Under the pieces are notes generated by a model, which was not told where the DNA came from, did not search any database, and was given only the letters and a program-made list of their open reading frames with translations. From Shewanella holmiensis (GTDB lineage Bacteria > Pseudomonadota > Gammaproteobacteria > Enterobacterales > Shewanellaceae), in the NCBI RefSeq assembly GCF_025370255.1, contig NZ_JAMTCD010000001.1, positions 62,001 through 126,000 of the forward strand: a stretch of DNA of 64,000 bases, written 5' to 3'. Every line of letters begins with the position of its first letter. Within the stretch, counting starts at the first letter, position 1. Both the position numbers and the translations under genes were made by a program. Positions 54,345-63,887 of this stretch are shown here, piece after piece.

Positions 54345-55054
54345 TACAATCGGAGCATTTCTTTAATAAAAGGTATCGTTAATTTACGTTGATGTACCAT
54401 TGATGCTTTATCTAATTTATCAAGTACGTCAAATAGTGTTCTCAAGTCTCGCGCCATGCGTGTCAGTAAGAATCGCCCGACTTCATCAGATAACTGTAAG
54501 CCACGCATTGCTGCACGTCGCTGCAAGGCAACTAATTTTTCATCATCAGCCATTGGCTGCAAATGATAAATTAACCCCCACTGCATACGAGAGACTAAAT
54601 CAGGTAACGCAAAACTTGCTTCTATTGGCGATGCACTCGCACTCACAATTAAGCGGCAGTCTTGTTGTTCTGCTATCCGATTATATAAATGAAACAGCGC
54701 TTCTTCCCAAACTGGATGACCAGCAACCGCATCGATATCATCGATACAGATTAAGTTTAAGGCCTCAACACCTTCAAACAGTGCGGGTGAAATACTGGCA
54801 TGAATACCTAATGGCACATATAGAGAACGTCGGTCTAAATCATTAGCATGTGCACATGCAGCATGCATCAAATGCGTTCGACCAGATTTTTGCGGACCAT
54901 ATAAATACAAAGATGAGGTCAGATTTCCCTCAGCACAAGCTTGAAGCTTTTGGATCAGTTCATCGTTACCTGACGCAGGATAATAACTATTAAAAGTTTC
55001 ATCATCAGGTAAATAAACGGGCAAAGATAATTGTCGTGGAGAGGATTGGGTCAC
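54344..55054 (-). CDS. hda: Hda, DnaA inactivator
   Basis: Hda binds the sliding clamp and promotes hydrolysis of DnaA-bound ATP, preventing over-initiation. The 236-residue protein has an N-terminal clamp-binding QLSLPVYL, the Walker A region SLYLYGPQKSGRTHLMHAAC, the Walker B LICIDDIDAVAG, and later VSRMQWGLIYHLQPMADDEK and the AAA+ sensor 2 region RMARDLRTLFDVLDKLD. Orientation and place relative to perM, bepA and uraA follow the E. coli arrangement. The MITE-like copy B lies upstream of it. Confidence 0.96.
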   Translation of the reverse strand: MTQSSPRQLSLPVYLPDDETFNSYYPASGNDELIQKLQACAEGNLTSSLYLYGPQKSGRTHLMHAACAHANDLDRRSLYVPLGIHASISPALFEGVEALNLICIDDIDAVAGHPVWEEALFHLYNRIAEQQDCRLIVSASASPIEASFALPDLVSRMQWGLIYHLQPMADDEKLVALQRRAAMRGLQLSDEVGRFLLTRMARDLRTLFDVLDKLDKASMVHQRKLTIPFIKEMLRL

Positions 55055-55124
55055 TCAAATTTCTCAAAAATAAACACAAAGCGGCTGTAATCATATCATA
55101 AATGCACCCGAGGTAAAAACACTA

Positions 55125-55402
55125 GGGCCTGTTGATCTTTGCTGATTGAGTTTTGTTCGAGTTAAAAACGTTTTAATTGAAGCGAATGGATTGATGCCAA
55201 GTCATCTAAGCACTCTTTGTTCGCCCAAAACTCATTCAACAAAGAGTAAAACGTTTTTAGCCGAACCCTTCAGGCCGCATTTGTTGGCCATTTGTACTGC
55301 GTTATCGACTTATTATGTAGAATAACTACACCACAAATTCTCTGCCTTGTATAAATGACCAACAATTCGCTGCAAAAATAACCTTGAAAAATCAACAGGT
55401 CC
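55125..55402. mobile_element. MITE-like repeat, copy B (complete ends)
   Basis: The element is 278 bp with terminal inverted repeats GGGCCTGTTGATCTTT and GGACCTGTTGATTTTT (read inward on each strand) and flanking TA on both sides. Inside are an inverted pair GTTAAAAACGTTTTA (from 55161) and its complement near 55247, and a 10-bp hairpin ACTCTTTGTT (55212-55221)/AACAAAGAGT (55238-55247). It has no coding frame. It ends six bases past the DUF2066 stop. Copy A (31741-31989) shares its core. A TA target duplication recalls Tc1/mariner- or IS5-group MITEs; the parent element is unknown. Confidence 0.82.
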
Positions 55403-55408
55403 TAGCGA

Positions 55409-56497
55409 CTATTGGCTTTTCCATTCATAAATTAATGATGCATTATCATTTGTTTGCGGCGTTAAATATGAGTTAGCATCGCCCAGTGTATCTATTTGAG
55501 ATAAACGAGTATCAATACTAAGTAAGCGCTGTAAATCTTCCACACTGCTAAATAAACCCAGTTTGTAGGTAATGGTCTCTTTACTAAGTTGACTAACGGC
55601 AACCTCTTTTACTGCACTGAGTTGTTTGAGATATTTTTCAATTTCAACAATCTGTTTCATGCTAGAAACACCAGTAAAACTCACTGACGTTTCAAGATTA
55701 TTTCCCGAAGATGCTATTGCATATTGGCTAATATAGTAATCGGCGAGCAAAGTAACAATGCGTTTGGTTGCAGCAGTGACATCCACAGCTTCGCCTTGTT
55801 GCATGATAATTGGCTGTAATAACGTGCCTGAATGCGACTTATTATATAAAGCGAGTTGAAATCTTACTTTGTCTGGAGATTCACCAATATCGACCATGGC
55901 AAAATAATCGGCTTGATAACGACTAGACGCGATATTAACAGGATTAATAAACATGCCTTTGACATCGGTTGGCGTTACAGCCATTAAATCGTCTAAATCC
56001 ATCAACGGCAGTAATACTGGGATCCCTTTATTGCTCGACTCTGTGGCAAAGTCGTTTCTTAAAGGGTTTTGGCTTGAATCAGACAAAATCACAGTATCGT
56101 TATTTTCAGCCATTGTGACCCATAATAACGTCAGTGGACGCTGAGCACCCCATACAGGCAGATTAGCCTGACGCAGAATATTAATCACACCTTGGTGATC
56201 AAAACTAGCTTTGAATACTAAGTCTTCATTTACCTGACTGTAACCGTATTGAATCAATAGCGCTTCAGGGTTATCAATTTGTGCTTTAACCATAGGGTTC
56301 ATTACCACGCTAGGGCTTCCAGAGTTCTTAAGAAAGACACTTGCCAATGCCTCCTTTAAGGCACTAGAACGAGCACTATCTGTACGAGAAGCGACCACAA
56401 TATCGGCTTCATCAAGTTTCAATACCTCAGCAGCAAATGCCTGAGCATGAGAAAAAGACAAAGTCATGAATATAAAAGTAAGTAATTTTTTTAGCAT
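55409..56497 (-). CDS. DUF2066 protein
   Basis: The 362-residue exported protein has a signal peptide (MLKKLLTFIFMTLSFSHAQA), then the DUF2066 pattern with RSSALKEALASVFLKNSGSP, PEALLIQYGYSQ and VWGAQRPLTLLWVTMAENND. The C-terminal half is a repeat of soluble alpha/beta elements. Function is unknown. It sits between hda and uraA, the place where Shewanella and Vibrio carry this family. Start 56497 is the ATG; a TTG six codons upstream is less likely. Confidence 0.87.
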   Translation of the reverse strand: MLKKLLTFIFMTLSFSHAQAFAAEVLKLDEADIVVASRTDSARSSALKEALASVFLKNSGSPSVVMNPMVKAQIDNPEALLIQYGYSQVNEDLVFKASFDHQGVINILRQANLPVWGAQRPLTLLWVTMAENNDTVILSDSSQNPLRNDFATESSNKGIPVLLPLMDLDDLMAVTPTDVKGMFINPVNIASSRYQADYFAMVDIGESPDKVRFQLALYNKSHSGTLLQPIIMQQGEAVDVTAATKRIVTLLADYYISQYAIASSGNNLETSVSFTGVSSMKQIVEIEKYLKQLSAVKEVAVSQLSKETITYKLGLFSSVEDLQRLLSIDTRLSQIDTLGDANSYLTPQTNDNASLIYEWKSQ

Positions 56498-56657
56498 TAG
56501 GTGACGTAAACGCAATCAAAATAAGTGGTGAAAGTGTAACATAATAAAAATCTATCGAGTATGGTCTTTAGTCACTCTTTTTATCTGATTCTATTAGCAT
56601 AAAAATCAGGCAACGGGACAACTCGATAGACATAATAAATATAATGGAGTTTACCTT

Positions 56658-57890
56658 ATGAATCGCTTGTCAATCCCACTACAAGGTGCACAAATGCTAT
56701 TTGTGGCCTTTGGTGCCCTTGTACTCATGCCTCTACTAACCGGGCTAGATACCCGTGTAGCCCTATTCACGGCAGGTATCGGTACCCTATTGTTTCAACT
56801 CGTTACAAAACGCCAAGTTCCCATCTTTCTCGCATCTTCTTTTGCATTTATAGCCCCGATTTTATACGGGGTGCAAACATGGGGGATCCCTGCGACCATG
56901 GGGGGACTGATGGTGGCGGGATTTGTTTATGTATTATTAGGCCTAACGGTAAAAATAAGAGGCATTGGTTTTATTAATAAATTACTGCCTCCAGTGGTAG
57001 TTGGCCCGGTGATCATGATTATCGGATTGGGCTTAGCGCCTATGGCCGTTAACATGGCAATCGGAAAAACCGGAGATGGTTCAATTGAATTAATTAACTC
57101 AAATACTGCGTTAATTATTTCATTAGCTTCTTTATCGACCACTATTTTAGTGGCAACTTTTGCTAAAGGTCTTGCTAAATTAATGCCTATTTTAGCGGGT
57201 ATTATCGTGGGTTACGGTTTGAGCTTATTGTTTGGAGTGGTTGATTTCACCCCTGTTCACCAAGCCGCTTGGTTATCGATACCTGATTTTGTTGCTCCTG
57301 AATTTCACTGGCAAGCAATTTTGTTTATGATCCCGGTGGCGATAGCCCCTGCGGTTGAACATATTGGTGATATTCTTGCCATATCCAATGTCACGGGTAA
57401 AGATTACATGAAAAAGCCTGGCTTACATCGTACTTTAACAGGTGATGGTATTGCGACTATGGCGGCATCGGCATTTGGTGGCCCACCAAACACCACTTAT
57501 TCAGAAGTCACTGGCGCGGTCACGTTAACAAAAAGTTTTGATCCACGCATTATGACCTGGACTGCGATAACAGCCATTATTCTAGCCTTTGTTGGCAAAT
57601 TAGGCGCACTGCTACAAACTATCCCTGTGCCAGTAATGGGAGGGATTATGTGTTTGCTATTTGGCTCTATCGCTGCCGTTGGCCTTAATACCCTCATTCG
57701 AAATCAAGTTGATTTATCTGAGCCAAGAAACCTCAGTATTGTTGCGGTCACATTGGTATTTGGTATTGGAGGAATGGCATTTGGGATCGGTTCATTCAGT
57801 TTAACGGGTATCAGTTTATGTGGCATCATAGCTATTTTAATGAACTTAGTACTACCTAAAACCCCAGAAGATCATCATTCAGCACATTAA
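56658..57890 (+). CDS. uraA: Uracil permease UraA (NCS2 family)
   Basis: The 410-residue inner-membrane protein has the NCS2 layout with about 14 segments. Signature regions are LLPPVVVGPVIMIIGLGLAP, the substrate-site VEHIGDILAISNVTGKDY and GFGGPPNTTYSEVTGAV-like SAFGGPPNTTYSEVTGAVTL. It imports uracil, probably with protons. In E. coli upp is next to uraA, but here upp is absent. A leader hairpin (CTGATT/AATCAG near 56586-56610) may contribute to control. Confidence 0.95.
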   Translation: MNRLSIPLQGAQMLFVAFGALVLMPLLTGLDTRVALFTAGIGTLLFQLVTKRQVPIFLASSFAFIAPILYGVQTWGIPATMGGLMVAGFVYVLLGLTVKIRGIGFINKLLPPVVVGPVIMIIGLGLAPMAVNMAIGKTGDGSIELINSNTALIISLASLSTTILVATFAKGLAKLMPILAGIIVGYGLSLLFGVVDFTPVHQAAWLSIPDFVAPEFHWQAILFMIPVAIAPAVEHIGDILAISNVTGKDYMKKPGLHRTLTGDGIATMAASAFGGPPNTTYSEVTGAVTLTKSFDPRIMTWTAITAIILAFVGKLGALLQTIPVPVMGGIMCLLFGSIAAVGLNTLIRNQVDLSEPRNLSIVAVTLVFGIGGMAFGIGSFSLTGISLCGIIAILMNLVLPKTPEDHHSAH

Positions 57891-57899
57891 TTTGTATGC

Positions 57900-57921
57900 T
57901 AGCCATCCTTGGTGATGGCTA
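57900..57921. terminator. Short hairpin between uraA and the convergent DUF1289 gene
   Basis: TAGCCATC and GATGGCTA form an 8-bp stem just after uraA. The T-run is weak. Confidence 0.6.
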
Positions 57922-57945
57922 TTGTTCCAATTATCTATCAAGCCA

Positions 57946-58140
57946 TTAAAACTTAAATGGGCGTTGACGATTTAACGCCCTAAACTGTAATTCGGTTAGT
58001 AGCAAAAATTTTTGTTCATTCGTCATGGTATGCCAACCTAGGATTTCATCTAATGTACGATGGCAACCCAAACAAATATCTTGCTCATCTAAACTGCAAT
58101 GACGGATACAAGGAGAAACAACATCTTTGGATTCAGCCAT
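57946..58140 (-). CDS. DUF1289 protein
   Basis: The 64-residue protein has a cysteine-rich core (SPCIRHCSLDEQDICLGCHR) followed by the family TLDEILGWHTMTNEQKFLLL. The four cysteines in the first half could bind a metal or Fe-S cluster. It is translated five bases after the VOC gene on the same strand, so the two are an operon. Function is unknown. Confidence 0.92.
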   Translation of the reverse strand: MAESKDVVSPCIRHCSLDEQDICLGCHRTLDEILGWHTMTNEQKFLLLTELQFRALNRQRPFKF

Positions 58141-58145
58141 GACGA

Positions 58146-58493
58146 TTACTCAGACCACACCGCATATTCGCTTCCATTAATATCAAGAAACTGAAAACGC
58201 CTCCCACCGGGGAAATTAAATATTGGTTTATTAATGTGTCCGCCATGTTCAATCACACGACTTTGCGACTGCTCGAGTGATGAACTGTATAAGACGATCA
58301 AAGGTGAGCCTTTTCCAGTTGTAAACACTGTGTCTGACTCAAAGAAGCCTCCAGTGATACCGACATCCAAAAAACAGCTATATTTCGGTCCATAGTCTTG
58401 AAATTGCCAACCAAACACATGGTTGAAAAACGTTTTTGTTCTAGCAATATCTTTAACCGGAATTTCGAGATAATTAATATGATGATGAGACAT
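58146..58493 (-). CDS. VOC family (glyoxalase-like) protein
   Basis: The 115-residue protein begins MSHHHINYLEIPVKDIARTK and continues with FGWQFQDYGPKYSCFLDVGI and FNFPGGRRFQFLDINGSEYA, a single VOC module. Its substrate is unknown. The ATG at 58493 fits family N-termini; a TTG five codons earlier is possible. It is followed immediately by the DUF1289 gene. It differs from the SoxR-box-controlled VOC gene at 16 kb. Confidence 0.88.
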   Translation of the reverse strand: MSHHHINYLEIPVKDIARTKTFFNHVFGWQFQDYGPKYSCFLDVGITGGFFESDTVFTTGKGSPLIVLYSSSLEQSQSRVIEHGGHINKPIFNFPGGRRFQFLDINGSEYAVWSE

Positions 58494-58635
58494 GGCGATA
58501 ACTTTCAATAAAAAAGGTTATCCACAGTATAGCGAATAACCTTATTTTACCCAATTAGCCGTGGTTAAATTCGATCTGAGTAACAGCTAATGATCTACGA
58601 GATCTTATTGATACATATAACAGGGATGATTTTTA

Positions 58636-59334
58636 TTAACTGATTAATGCGGCAAATGCACCGATTAGCCCACCAAATACGCCCCCCCAAACCACTAACC
58701 ACCCAAGATGTTGTTTGATCATTTCTTGAATAATTTGTTTCACTAACTCCGGAGTTAATTCATTCAATCTTTGGTCAACAATATTAGCGACTTTAGCTTG
58801 AATGTCAGCAATCACATTAGGCTGCTCTAATTCGTTCAAGAGTATTTGATTAAACTGTTCACTTTCAGACAACTCAACTAATGATTGCTTCATCTTCTCA
58901 ATAAAAGGCACTTTTAATGGCAGTAATGCTTCAGTGCCACCAAACATGGCGAGCATCGGACCAAGCGACGATTTTTCAACGGTAGACACTAACGCATCGA
59001 AAGAAGGTGCCAAATCCACTTTATCAATCACAGGGGCTAAATTAATGGCTTTACTGTCACTTACGGTGAGAAATCTATCGATATTTTCCTCCGTAAAAAA
59101 CTGCACCATCATAAGATGTTTTATTCCCGCTTTGAATTCTTCAAAACGATTAGGCACAACACCTGAACCATATAAACCAGGCACTTTTTCAAATAACATG
59201 TAAACAGCCAGCCAATTGGTTACCGCACCTGAAAGCGCAAATAAACCAACCGTTAATATCAATGGTTGCGTCATAAAATAACCCACAACAACAAATGAAG
59301 CGGCAATCATGTTAGTTAACAAACTCTTATTCAA
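58636..59334 (-). CDS. DUF445 family membrane protein
   Basis: The 232-residue protein has two hydrophobic segments at the N-terminus (LLTNMIAASFVVVGYFMTQP, then the family motif ALSGAVTNWLAVYMLFEKVP) and a C-terminal membrane segment (LGWLVVWGGVFGGLIGAFAA). Between lie soluble helices. This matches DUF445, whose function is not established. Start 59334 (TTG) is chosen because GGAG lies eight bases upstream; the longer frame to 59451 runs through the terminator hairpin of the next gene and is not real. Confidence 0.85.
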   Translation of the reverse strand: MNKSLLTNMIAASFVVVGYFMTQPLILTVGLFALSGAVTNWLAVYMLFEKVPGLYGSGVVPNRFEEFKAGIKHLMMVQFFTEENIDRFLTVSDSKAINLAPVIDKVDLAPSFDALVSTVEKSSLGPMLAMFGGTEALLPLKVPFIEKMKQSLVELSESEQFNQILLNELEQPNVIADIQAKVANIVDQRLNELTPELVKQIIQEMIKQHLGWLVVWGGVFGGLIGAFAALIS

Positions 59335-59353
59335 CCTATCATCTCCAGATACC

Positions 59354-59389
59354 AAAACCCCCAGTATTTTAACAGTAAAATACTGGGGG
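59354..59389 (-). terminator. Terminator of the GNAT gene
   Basis: CCCCCAGTATTTTA and TAAAATACTGGGGG are perfect 14-base arms with a four-base loop. The minus strand continues with four T. Confidence 0.93.
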
Positions 59390-59416
59390 CCGTAAACTAT
59401 TCGTTGAAGCGTAAAC

Positions 59417-59788
59417 CTAAACTCGCAAGCTTTGCTCGCGATGCCCATCAATTAATTTTACCTGAGCACTTTTTGCAAGCACACCAGCACGAGCAATCAT
59501 TTGGCTAGCAATACCTTGGTTTCGATACTTTGGTAAAACAAACGCATCTTCAAAATACCAGACAGGTTGTAACATTAATGAAGAAAAAGAAGGATAAAGT
59601 TGAATAAAACCGAGAATAATTTCACTTTCAAATGCAACAAAAATAATTGAATCATTTTCAGATAAGCGCTGACTTAAAAAAGTATAACATCCATTTATAT
59701 CACTAGGATGGTCACAGGATTGGCGGTAATGATCGAAAAGATGACTCAGTGGCTGTAAATCAGCATCGACAGCAAGACGTATGTGCAT
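59417..59788 (-). CDS. GNAT acetyltransferase with probable C-terminal frameshift
   Basis: The 123-residue frame begins MHIRLAVDADLQPLSHLFDH and carries the acetyl-CoA-binding KYRNQGIASQMIARAGVLAK region, so it is a GNAT enzyme. It then ends abruptly in LIDGHREQSLRV. In the neighbouring frame the sequence continues as WASRAKLASLGLRFNE, resembling the usual GNAT end, and stops at 59397-59399, just before the terminator. One inserted base near 59445 would join the two. It may be a young pseudogene or a sequencing error. The start at 59788 is supported by a normal family N-terminus. Confidence 0.78.
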   Translation of the reverse strand: MHIRLAVDADLQPLSHLFDHYRQSCDHPSDINGCYTFLSQRLSENDSIIFVAFESEIILGFIQLYPSFSSLMLQPVWYFEDAFVLPKYRNQGIASQMIARAGVLAKSAQVKLIDGHREQSLRV

Positions 59789-60008
59789 ATTTCATCCTTG
59801 AATTACATATTGATTGGCTTATTTTGTTAAATCTACACTCACAGCTAAAAACCATAAACTTATTAAAACCATGAATTACAGAAGTTTACATGTAAATAGT
59901 ACAAATGTCTATTTGTTGACTATTGGAAAAATAACAAAGAAAAACCTCTCAATCATGCTCATTTTTGGTTAAAATAGTACTATCTTCTTTTACGGCAAAG
60001 AGCACCGT

Positions 60009-63000
60009 ATGGCTTCCCTATATTCTCATTTTTCACAACGCCCCCTTTATCAAAAGAGCCTATTTATCGCCTTTTGCTGCTATGCACTATTTTGTTTGAT
60101 TTTGGGTTTACTTGCTCCCTATATTGCACTTAAAAAAGTACCAGAGCTTATCACAGGGCAAACCGGCCGAGAGAGCCAAATTGAAGATATTCGGTTTAAC
60201 CCTTTTACCTTCGAGCTGATAGTTGACCGCCTATTAATGGCAGAGAAAGATCCTCAAAACACCTTTGTTGGCTTTGAGAAACTCTATGTCAATTTATCGC
60301 CATGGGAGTCTTTGCTTAACCTCGATGTCAATGTGCAAACGATTAAGATTAATAAACCAACTATTAATCTGGCACGAATCACCGAACAGGAATTTAACTT
60401 TTCCGATATTATTGCGTTCATCGAAAATAATGCAACGCCGCAATCACAAACTCCTCAGCCGGAACAAACAGGCCTTCCATTTGGGATCCGTATAGATAAA
60501 ATTGCCATTGAACAAGGTGCAATTTCACTTAGCGATGCTGTCAGTAATAGCCAGGTTGTCTACCCTAGTATTAATCTAGAATTCAATCAATTTGATAGTT
60601 TAGCCAAAGTGGTTAAGTCGGCCGAAAACGTGCTTAACAAGATGAATAACTACAAATTAATTCTTAATGACGAACATAATAGCCAGTTAACTTTAGCAGG
60701 TCAGTTTCAATTATTTCCGTTTACATTAGACGTAGAACTTGCGCTGAGTGATTTCAACCTTGAGAAATATTGGCAATTTATTGATGAGCATTTCGATATT
60801 CAACTCAATCAAGGCAAATTGAATGTCGTGAGTCATATTGCATTAGCAATCGATCCGACCGTCGAAACCCCTTTGCTATTCAACGTATCTAAAACAAACA
60901 TCGATTTGTCTGGCATTGTCGCTTCACATGCAAATGAACAAAAAATTGCCATCGGGGCAATAAAGCTAAATAACCTAGAAATAGACAGCCAAAGCAAGCA
61001 AATTAACATTGCCAGTTTTGAAACTAACCAGGGTGAAATTGCATTAAAGGTTTCACCGACTGGCGCAGATTTAATGACCCTGTTAATGCCCAAAAACCTT
61101 ACTGATTTAGCAACCGACACAACAGATTCCACCATTGAGCAACCTACTGGGGAGCCAGAATCGCCTTGGCTGGTTACCTTAAGTAAAATAGACATTGCAG
61201 AGTATGAATTACACCTAGGTGAGTCTATTGCCAGTGAAAATGTTATTTTATGGAAAATGGATAAAATCAATATTGAAACCGGTGCAATAAAATCAGACTT
61301 ATCCATACCTTTAACTTATCAAATTTCAGCTCAAATAAATCAAAGCAGCTTGCTAGATTCATCGGGGATATTCAATCTAGAGACTCAATCTTTGGAGGCT
61401 GATTTTAGCTACCAGAATATGTACTTACCTAATTTACAGCCTTACATTGAACCCTTTGTAAATATCACCATTGAAGATGGCGTTTTCAATACTAAAGGTA
61501 AGCTGACTGTAGATAGTGAAAAGAACTTAATTTATCAAGGCGAAGCTTGGCTTGATAAATTAAATATCAAAGATAATTTACTTAAGCAACCGCTGGTGAG
61601 TTGGAAGAGTATGGCAATCAATTCATTGGAATTTGATCGTCAAAAAAGCCAAGTTAATATAGATGAAATTTTATTCGATGAGCTATTTTCTAGAATTATT
61701 ATCTCAGAAGATAGAACTACTAATATTTCACATTTATTAAAATCTTCAACCACTAATGCTTCAGCGGATAACAGCACAAAACCAAATGCTGATTTAACTG
61801 CAAAACAAGAACAAAAATCTGAAAACGTCAACCTTGATATCGATAGTACAGAAACCGCAAATGTCAGCCCAAGTATTGAAATTAACCGTATATCCTTGAA
61901 GAATAGTTCTGCATTTTTTGCTGATAATTCATTAACACCTAATTTCGCGTCTGGAATCGAATTACTTAACGGCCACATCAGTAAGCTCTCCACAAACCCT
62001 GAAACAATCGCTTCGGTTGATTTAGCAGGTAAGATTGATAAATATGCACCAGTCACCTTAAAAGGTGACATAAATCCTCTATTAGCACAGCCCTATTTAG
62101 ACTTAAATCTTATCTTTAAAAATGTTGAATTGACCTCGGTTAACCCTTATTCGGGAACTTATGCTGGTTACTACATTGATAAAGGGCAAATTTCATTAGA
62201 CTTAACCTATAAGCTAAAAAATAATGCTTTAGTGGGTTCAAACCATGTCGTTATTGATCAATTACAGCTTGGTAAACCAAGTAACAGTGACTTAGCAACC
62301 AGTTTACCAGTGACATTAGCAGTAGCATTATTACAGGACCGACATGGAGTAATTGATTTAGGCGTTGATGTAGAAGGAGATTTAAACTCACCAAGTTTTA
62401 GTTTTGGTAGCATAATTTGGGGGGCGCTCGGAAACATCATTACTAAAGCAATCACAGCGCCATTTAGCTTGCTAGCCAATCTGATAGGTTCTGACGAACC
62501 GATGAATAACGTCACCTTTGAATACGGTGATAGTAAGATTAGTGACAGCCAAGGTAAGCATTTATTGGCGTTAACTGAAGCGTTAATCGATCGCCCGCTG
62601 CTCATTGTCAACGTTAAAGGTGATATAGACGCTATCAATGATAGCCAAGCTCTTGCTGAACAAAGCTTAAAAATTAAACTTGCCAAAACATCAGCAATCG
62701 ACATTACTGAATTTCCAGCAAATTTATCAGCAAGTCAATTCCCTACCTCAGGCCCGTTAAGCGACGCACTGCATCAGCTATACAGTACTGAAATGGGGCA
62801 AGACCCAGACGAGGTAAGACAAAGCATCATTACTGAAAGCCAAACCAAGTTGCCAAAAGAAGACTTAACGGATAACGAGGTGATGATTCGTTGGCATATT
62901 GCTTTATACAACTTACTTAAGAATTCACAAATTGTTGATTCTGCAGATTTAGGTATTTTGGCTCAAAAAAGAGCCAAAGCGGTTAAATCATTTTTAGTAG

Positions 63001-63101
63001 ACCAAGGAAAAATAGAAAGCCAAAGAATATTCGTTATGGAAAGCCGTATTAATGCCAAGCAACAAGCGGCGCAGGTTGAGCTAGAGCTTCAAGCAAACTA
63101 A
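60009..63101 (+). CDS. DUF748 (AsmA-like) envelope protein
   Basis: The 1030-residue protein has one N-terminal membrane anchor (LFIAFCCYALFCLILGLLAP, residues about 15-36), then long beta-rich repeats of the AsmA-like DUF748 type. The family motif DLDLTYKLKNNALVGSNHVV-type region appears near residue 740 as SLDLTYKLKNNALVGSNHVV. A helical C-terminal part with RAKAVKSFLVDQGKIESQRI recalls the OmpA-like domain. AsmA-like proteins carry lipids between membranes in known cases; the role of DUF748 is not established. Length and start (ATG, AAAGAG upstream) look complete. Confidence 0.9.
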   Translation: MASLYSHFSQRPLYQKSLFIAFCCYALFCLILGLLAPYIALKKVPELITGQTGRESQIEDIRFNPFTFELIVDRLLMAEKDPQNTFVGFEKLYVNLSPWESLLNLDVNVQTIKINKPTINLARITEQEFNFSDIIAFIENNATPQSQTPQPEQTGLPFGIRIDKIAIEQGAISLSDAVSNSQVVYPSINLEFNQFDSLAKVVKSAENVLNKMNNYKLILNDEHNSQLTLAGQFQLFPFTLDVELALSDFNLEKYWQFIDEHFDIQLNQGKLNVVSHIALAIDPTVETPLLFNVSKTNIDLSGIVASHANEQKIAIGAIKLNNLEIDSQSKQINIASFETNQGEIALKVSPTGADLMTLLMPKNLTDLATDTTDSTIEQPTGEPESPWLVTLSKIDIAEYELHLGESIASENVILWKMDKINIETGAIKSDLSIPLTYQISAQINQSSLLDSSGIFNLETQSLEADFSYQNMYLPNLQPYIEPFVNITIEDGVFNTKGKLTVDSEKNLIYQGEAWLDKLNIKDNLLKQPLVSWKSMAINSLEFDRQKSQVNIDEILFDELFSRIIISEDRTTNISHLLKSSTTNASADNSTKPNADLTAKQEQKSENVNLDIDSTETANVSPSIEINRISLKNSSAFFADNSLTPNFASGIELLNGHISKLSTNPETIASVDLAGKIDKYAPVTLKGDINPLLAQPYLDLNLIFKNVELTSVNPYSGTYAGYYIDKGQISLDLTYKLKNNALVGSNHVVIDQLQLGKPSNSDLATSLPVTLAVALLQDRHGVIDLGVDVEGDLNSPSFSFGSIIWGALGNIITKAITAPFSLLANLIGSDEPMNNVTFEYGDSKISDSQGKHLLALTEALIDRPLLIVNVKGDIDAINDSQALAEQSLKIKLAKTSAIDITEFPANLSASQFPTSGPLSDALHQLYSTEMGQDPDEVRQSIITESQTKLPKEDLTDNEVMIRWHIALYNLLKNSQIVDSADLGILAQKRAKAVKSFLVDQGKIESQRIFVMESRINAKQQAAQVELELQAN

Positions 63102-63414
63102 GTTGAACTTGGTTTAAAAATCTATTTTCAGCGACTATGGTCAACGCTAACTGCGTAGGATAGCATTGCAATTGCCACATAAACTTTCCTTGTTAGCGAT
63201 GCAAAGATCATATTTAACGGGTAAATAGATGAAAGTTAATTTTCTCAATCCGGCTAATTCATCAATTGACCTGATAGAGGTTAACTAAAATAGTTAAAAG
63301 TGACATTAATGATAGAGGGATTCTTCACTAGCGCCTTTTATCTGAATCTCCAATAAAGTAAAATTACATTTTACTGATATGCCAACAGTATTTTTACACA
63401 CCAATGAGGTTTTT
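63102..63414. other. Non-coding gap before the glutaredoxin-like gene
   Basis: This 313-bp AT-rich region shows no coding frame with a ribosome binding site and no clear terminator after the DUF748 gene. I see nothing else in it. Confidence 0.6.
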
Positions 63415-63771
63415 ATGTTTGTAGTACGCTGGATTTTGGGTCGAATTATTCTTTTACTCAATTTTATTTTTGCCCCAAAGAAACGTCAACGGTCTTTAGA
63501 TGACCAACAACAAGTTGACAAAAAAGCACAATCTTTGAGTCTTTATCAGTACAATGCCTGCCCTTTTTGCGTTAAAGTTCGCCGTGAGATGCGTCGCCAG
63601 AATTTAAATATCAATTTAGTTGATGCAAAACAAGATAATAATAAGCAGGAATTAATATCAGAAGGCGGCAAACTACAAGTGCCGTGTTTAAAAATTAGTA
63701 ACAATGGCAAAGTTGAATGGTTATATGAATCAAAAGCCATTATGAATTATCTTAATTCAGAGTTTGCTTAA
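63415..63771 (+). CDS. Membrane-anchored glutaredoxin-like protein
   Basis: The 118-residue protein starts MFVVRWILGRIILLLNFIFA, a single hydrophobic anchor, and then a glutaredoxin domain with the dithiol motif YNACPFCVKVRREM (CPFC), the cis-proline LQVPCLKI and WLYESKAIMNYLN at the end. It is a known Shewanella/Vibrio type in which the glutaredoxin domain is tethered to the membrane. The substrate is unknown. Start 63415 has GAGG five bases upstream; the frame to 63379 is less likely. Confidence 0.88.
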   Translation: MFVVRWILGRIILLLNFIFAPKKRQRSLDDQQQVDKKAQSLSLYQYNACPFCVKVRREMRRQNLNINLVDAKQDNNKQELISEGGKLQVPCLKISNNGKVEWLYESKAIMNYLNSEFA

Positions 63772-63887
63772 TTTTGTAAATGAGTAAAGTGAAATATTAT
63801 TCGTCTTAACTCTATTTTACTTTGCAAATCACTTAAGTCTTCCCAAACAATCAATGATATTTGTTGTTGAACTATAAGGTCATTTCA

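Noticed and set aside
54400-54846. 148-codon plus-strand frame opposite hda
   Set aside because: It is antisense to the well-conserved hda gene with no family resemblance, so it is treated as a shadow.
60833-61306. 157-codon open frame on the minus strand inside the DUF748 gene
   Set aside because: It is antisense to a long gene with clear protein features, lacks a ribosome binding site and has no recognisable domain. The similar frame at 61640-62071 is rejected for the same reason.
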